Positions 60,111 through 64,000 of a stretch of DNA of 64,000 bases are shown piece after piece. Position 1 is the stretch's first letter. Every line of letters begins with the position of its first letter. Position numbers and translations under genes: made by a program. The DNA is from Bradysia coprophila (lineage: Eukaryota; Arthropoda; Insecta; Diptera; Sciaridae), in assembly GCF_014529535.1 (NCBI RefSeq), contig NW_023503334.1, positions 434,001 to 498,000 on the forward strand, written 5' to 3'. The notes below the pieces were generated by a model. It was given only the letters and a program-made list of their open reading frames with translations, was not told the DNA's origin and ran no database searches.

Positions 60111-62844
60111 AAGTTACAACTCCATTCTACACTGTAATATTTCAAAAATTGAACATTTTCGTAGATCAACTCTTTCAAAAAAAGTTTACAAAAAAATGAT
60201 GGAAAGAAAGACCGTCCAAAAGATAATTGAAATCGATTCAAATTTCCCAACTATTCCGCTCTCTGGTCGACAGACCAAAATGTTTCCCACCACAATCATC
60301 CATCCCAATTAATTTCAACTTTTAGCTATAGAACGAAAGAAAGTATAAAAATGTTTGCCACACAAATGCTCTGTCAGCAATCCTCACTCTACTCCATATA
60401 AATTCGTACGAATTTCTAAATCATTGTCAAACCCAACACACCTGCAATACAACAATGTATTAAATGATTCATAAAAACCTAAACTCATAGGTCGTAAGAA
60501 TTGTAATTGAAAACGTCCGAATTCGGTCTATATATGTGTCCTGTTCTCAAATTGCTAGTTCATTCGATGCTATATACAATATTATCGAACAACAGTATAT
60601 TCTAGTTCATACCGCAAAGCGTATCATAGAATCTAATATTAATCAGCAGGAGGCCCTTTTTCTGTGAAAATATAAATTTCCTTTATGCGTACAAACATCA
60701 GAGCAGAGTTTATCCTGTTCAGTTGAAATCTATGCACAACACAATGTGGGGACGAACACATACACATCAACACAAATAAATGCATAATGTGCTAATAACA
60801 ATATAAATAACATCACAAAGGTAAATGATGCCTACGGCTACAATTTAACAAGTTTATTTTCAATTTTATTGCAAAAAAAAATTATTTTATGCGAGTTTTC
60901 CCAGGTATAAACGATTCCGAATCCTTTTATTTATAAAATTCATCCTAAAATACAGCTGTCGTATAGCACTTATGTGACAACATATTGTGCAAATTTCTAT
61001 GAAATAAAATGATATTTCAACGTGAAATAGCTTCATTGTAACCAATATATCGCTGGAGCAATTGTTGTATTAAAAACGATCCGAAATGGGAAACATTATA
61101 TGAGTGTGTAGTACTTCCCACGTATTCTCTATTTTCTCCCCGGATCTTTGAACTATGGAGCAATTAGAGCGCTTCTCGTTAAAACTTTTGACGAAAATCT
61201 GAAGAAAATGATTATTTGATGAGTACCCTCTATGTATGCTTAATATAAACTTTTGTTACGAAAATAGTGTTCTTTACGGTTTTACCTTATACACCATAAG
61301 TTAGATCCTTATCGGTTGTTTCACGAAGATGAGTTTTTCCTATGATAATGTGGATACTTTCAATAGTGCAAAAAAGAAATGTTTGAAAAGTTCATAACGG
61401 ATATTATGAAAAAGTAGATATAATATGGAGAAAGGGGAAAAAAATGTTACTTATAAACTTTATAAGCGGTTTCTTTTGTTGAGTATACACCAGTCGAGTG
61501 TATGGAAGAAGAAGAAAAAAAGTAGGGTGGAAAATAAACATTTTCAAGTTTCTTTCTTTTTTCTATAAACACCCTCGCTCACTTTTCTACACGACCGTGA
61601 TGTTTACTTGTTATATACGTTAACATACAAAACTGATTACTTATTCCAAAATAAAAGTTCTGTAAATGTTTTCTTTGACACGAAATGGGTACTCAATCAC
61701 ACCTTTTATACGAATGCATACATCAAGCCAGGTAATAGGCAACAATATATTATTTCACATAAACGTCTACGGCTATACATTATTATTTCATTTTTTTTCC
61801 TTCTACTTCTTCATCTCCTTCACACTGTGTTTGAAATCTATAGTGCGATTTTACATGTTTGGTAATGGGCTGGGTCATAACAAGTATCTCAGATTATATG
61901 CCACAAACATCAGGGTCTTATAAAACATTTAATACTTGTTGTTACTCAATACAATATTTCTTCCAATATAACAGATTACAGCAAATTTATTTATTTTGCG
62001 CGTTTTCCCTCCACGCACCACACACACACACACAATGAAATCTTTTCAAACAAACGCCGAATTAAGTATAACCGCAATGACATTTTACGTTTCGGATTTT
62101 AATAGAAAATCGGCGAAAAGGAGCAAAATATGTATTGAAAACGGGAAAAGAATTTTCTTGACAGTAATGACTGTGCCAATTAATCTGTATTATTAGTGAA
62201 ACATGGGATTATGGCGGTAAATAGATGGTAACGAAATTAATTGGAAACATTCGAGAGACGGTTAGTCCTTTTATCTTGTTATAATATCAGAATGAAGATA
62301 AACAGCGAATAAAATCAACGTCAATGATGATGCGTTGTGTTTTTCTTTTGTTCGCTTCTGGAAATATTATTTTTTGCGGCTCGTTAAGCGTTCTGTTACT
62401 TTCGGAATGCGTTTGAAACTCCCTAGGGTTGTAAAGTATGTCTTGTTTTGTGTTTCGTATGTAAAGTCGTCGTGCTCATTGTATCACATTTAGGAGTGAT
62501 TATTGAGCTCGGCTTCTCCTCCGATCAACAATCATATGTAAGACTGACATTTTTAATATAATTATCTGTTTCACAACTAGCGAGCATGCCTCTGCTACAA
62601 AAATAGATAAGTAACAGGAATAGTCTTTCTCTAATTGGTGTTGAAATATCGCCACTTCTTCGCTTATTTCCCAAGATTTCCTAAGAAAAATGTTGTTTCA
62701 AACTTATACTAAAGGGCTCTTATTCGCTAAAAAGCATTTTAGCATGCGTTAGGATTATTAGTATTACTTTACTAGGGATGTAAAGTGGTCTTCCCCTCCC
62801 TAGGGACAAGTCTTAAAATCACTCGTAAACGTTATACTACATTC
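60111..62844. other. Non-coding DNA, presumed intron
   Basis: No supported exon. A CA microsatellite lies at about 62021-62033. Two overlapping 85-codon frames at 61608-61923 are F/Y/I-rich and look like chance frames. Confidence 0.35.
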
Positions 62845-62933
62845 GGGAAATAATTTGAAATTTCGTATCACGATCGGGCTGAAGCCCTCGTAAGCTTTTA
62901 CTCATCTGGATACGAAATATCAAATTACTTCCC
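62845..62933. repeat. Foldback element
   Basis: The arms gggaaataatttgaaatttc (62845 onward, through gtatc) and gatacgaaatatcaaattac (ending ttccc at 62933) are about 25 bp. The loop carries a second hairpin, gggctgaagccc. Confidence 0.8.
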
Positions 62934-64000
62934 TGGTACAGCAATGTACTGTTACATGCTTTTGAGCTCTAAACGAGACTCTAAAACAAATATTTTTGTT
63001 TCGCCGAGTAATGTAATAATCCATTTTCAATCCTATAAGAAACAAACTATTTTCGACTGAAACACACGTCGAGAAACCATTTCGCTTGCTCAACTTGCGG
63101 TTTCTTTTGTCTTATTTTATAATTCGAATTTAATTGAATTCTATAAAGTTGACTCTAATATGCAGTGATTATACACGTGTGGAGTTTTTACTGAATATAT
63201 TATTCGCTTCTACGATCCCTATTTATGTCTCTTGAAGTCAGAGAACTTTTAAATCTGATCAAGAAAAACATCCAATGCACTTGGAAAATAAGCACCACCG
63301 GTGGGATCGTTTGGTGTGTCCCTGAATTATCTTTTGAGGTCGATAAATTGTGCACAGAGATACATTACACTGTCGACTATCATCTTGCTTAAAATCAAAC
63401 TGATACCATAAATACAGAAAACTTAAAGTTTCAATTTAGAAATACAGCTTTGCGAATTCGAATTGATAAACATCGTCATGCAGAATGAAGAAAATTAAAA
63501 GCAAATATGCGACTGTGAATGCACACATCACATAGATATTATCAAATACAGAAATGCTGTCAACATTACTCGTACAGTCGACATCAATTTTATTATTTTA
63601 TTTTTATGAATTTCAACTAAATGTTTTAATGTTTTCTCAATTTGTTTCGAAATTTACATACCATTTAATGTGGGATGTAGTGACAACGGAATCGATGATA
63701 TGATAAGGATGTAACATTGTTTTCTTTTACTTTCAATTGCAAACATGCATTTGCTACTATTTAATCGCTACGGTTCACTAAATTGAACATACCGTAGCAG
63801 GTGTCTTATATGTTTTCCGTATCTATTAATTAATCTGAACTTTGAACCTTAAAAATACAGTTGAAAATTACGGAACTAGTCAACATCATGGAACAGCATC
63901 TTTACCTGAGAAAAAGATCAATAATTAGTCCTAGTTATGGCTGGATTTTTATAGCATCACTCGACAATTCAAAATCATAAAAATTAATTTTCGCTCTGTT
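62934..64000. other. Non-coding DNA to the window end
   Basis: Nothing beyond AT-rich sequence was seen on either strand. Confidence 0.35.

Overview
The window looks like nuclear DNA from an insect, most likely a dipteran and possibly a lower fly such as a fungus gnat. It is very AT-rich and has long gene-free tracts. Its genes carry GT-AG introns, several of only 45-80 nt, and it holds many decayed transposable elements. The assignment to Diptera is inferred from gene style and protein resemblance, not from a database search. No rRNA, tRNA, CRISPR array or prokaryotic operon was seen. Almost all long open frames are chance frames in AT-rich DNA; the real genes are split into short exons that had to be joined by splice phase.

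Layout. 1-3.3 kb: satellite-like repeat, one orphan protein-kinase exon (616-783, +), then a probable non-autonomous Helitron (about 901-3277) that holds a small P-like MITE and a 110-bp tandem array. 3.4-9 kb: MITEs and unassigned DNA. 9.07-13.3 kb (+): a four-exon gene for a small, cysteine-rich, probably GPI-anchored protein with two copies of a C-x4/5-C-x6/7-C-x8/9-CCCD module. 14.97-16.41 kb (-): a four-exon, 233-residue protein with a glycine-rich tract and one membrane segment. 17.6-18.1 kb: a head-to-head pair of TTAA-flanked (piggyBac-like) MITEs. 18.53-22.15 kb (-): a six-exon trypsin-like serine protease with signal peptide, intact catalytic triad and hydrophobic C-terminal tail. 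23.1-24.6 kb: an orphan exon-like frame and a degenerate repeat tract. 29.3-31.1 kb: retroelement ruins, including a Penelope-like element with reverse transcriptase and GIY-YIG remnants and a MITE inserted into it. 31.45-32.0 kb (-): a frameshifted LRR-type gene fragment. 34-41 kb: foldback elements, intact MITEs, a satellite of about 147-bp monomers in an ABAB arrangement and a 0.7-0.8 kb tandem duplication. 42.4 kb (-): a likely terminal exon of an unidentified gene. 52.35-52.98 kb (+): first coding exon of a SAMD5-like SAM-domain gene with an acceptor-preceded 5'UTR and upstream ORFs; the rest of that gene is not found in the window. 53-64 kb: mainly intron or intergenic DNA with more foldback and TIR elements.

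The genes do not form a pathway. Two of the three complete models encode probable secreted or surface proteins (protease, Cys-rich protein) and the third a membrane protein, but they are on different strands and nothing shows co-regulation. The clearest recurrent theme is repeat biology: at least two short-element families with recognisable target-site signatures, and a recurring class of perfect or near-perfect foldbacks, several with a GAGCGAAGCGAG-like or CG-rich loop.
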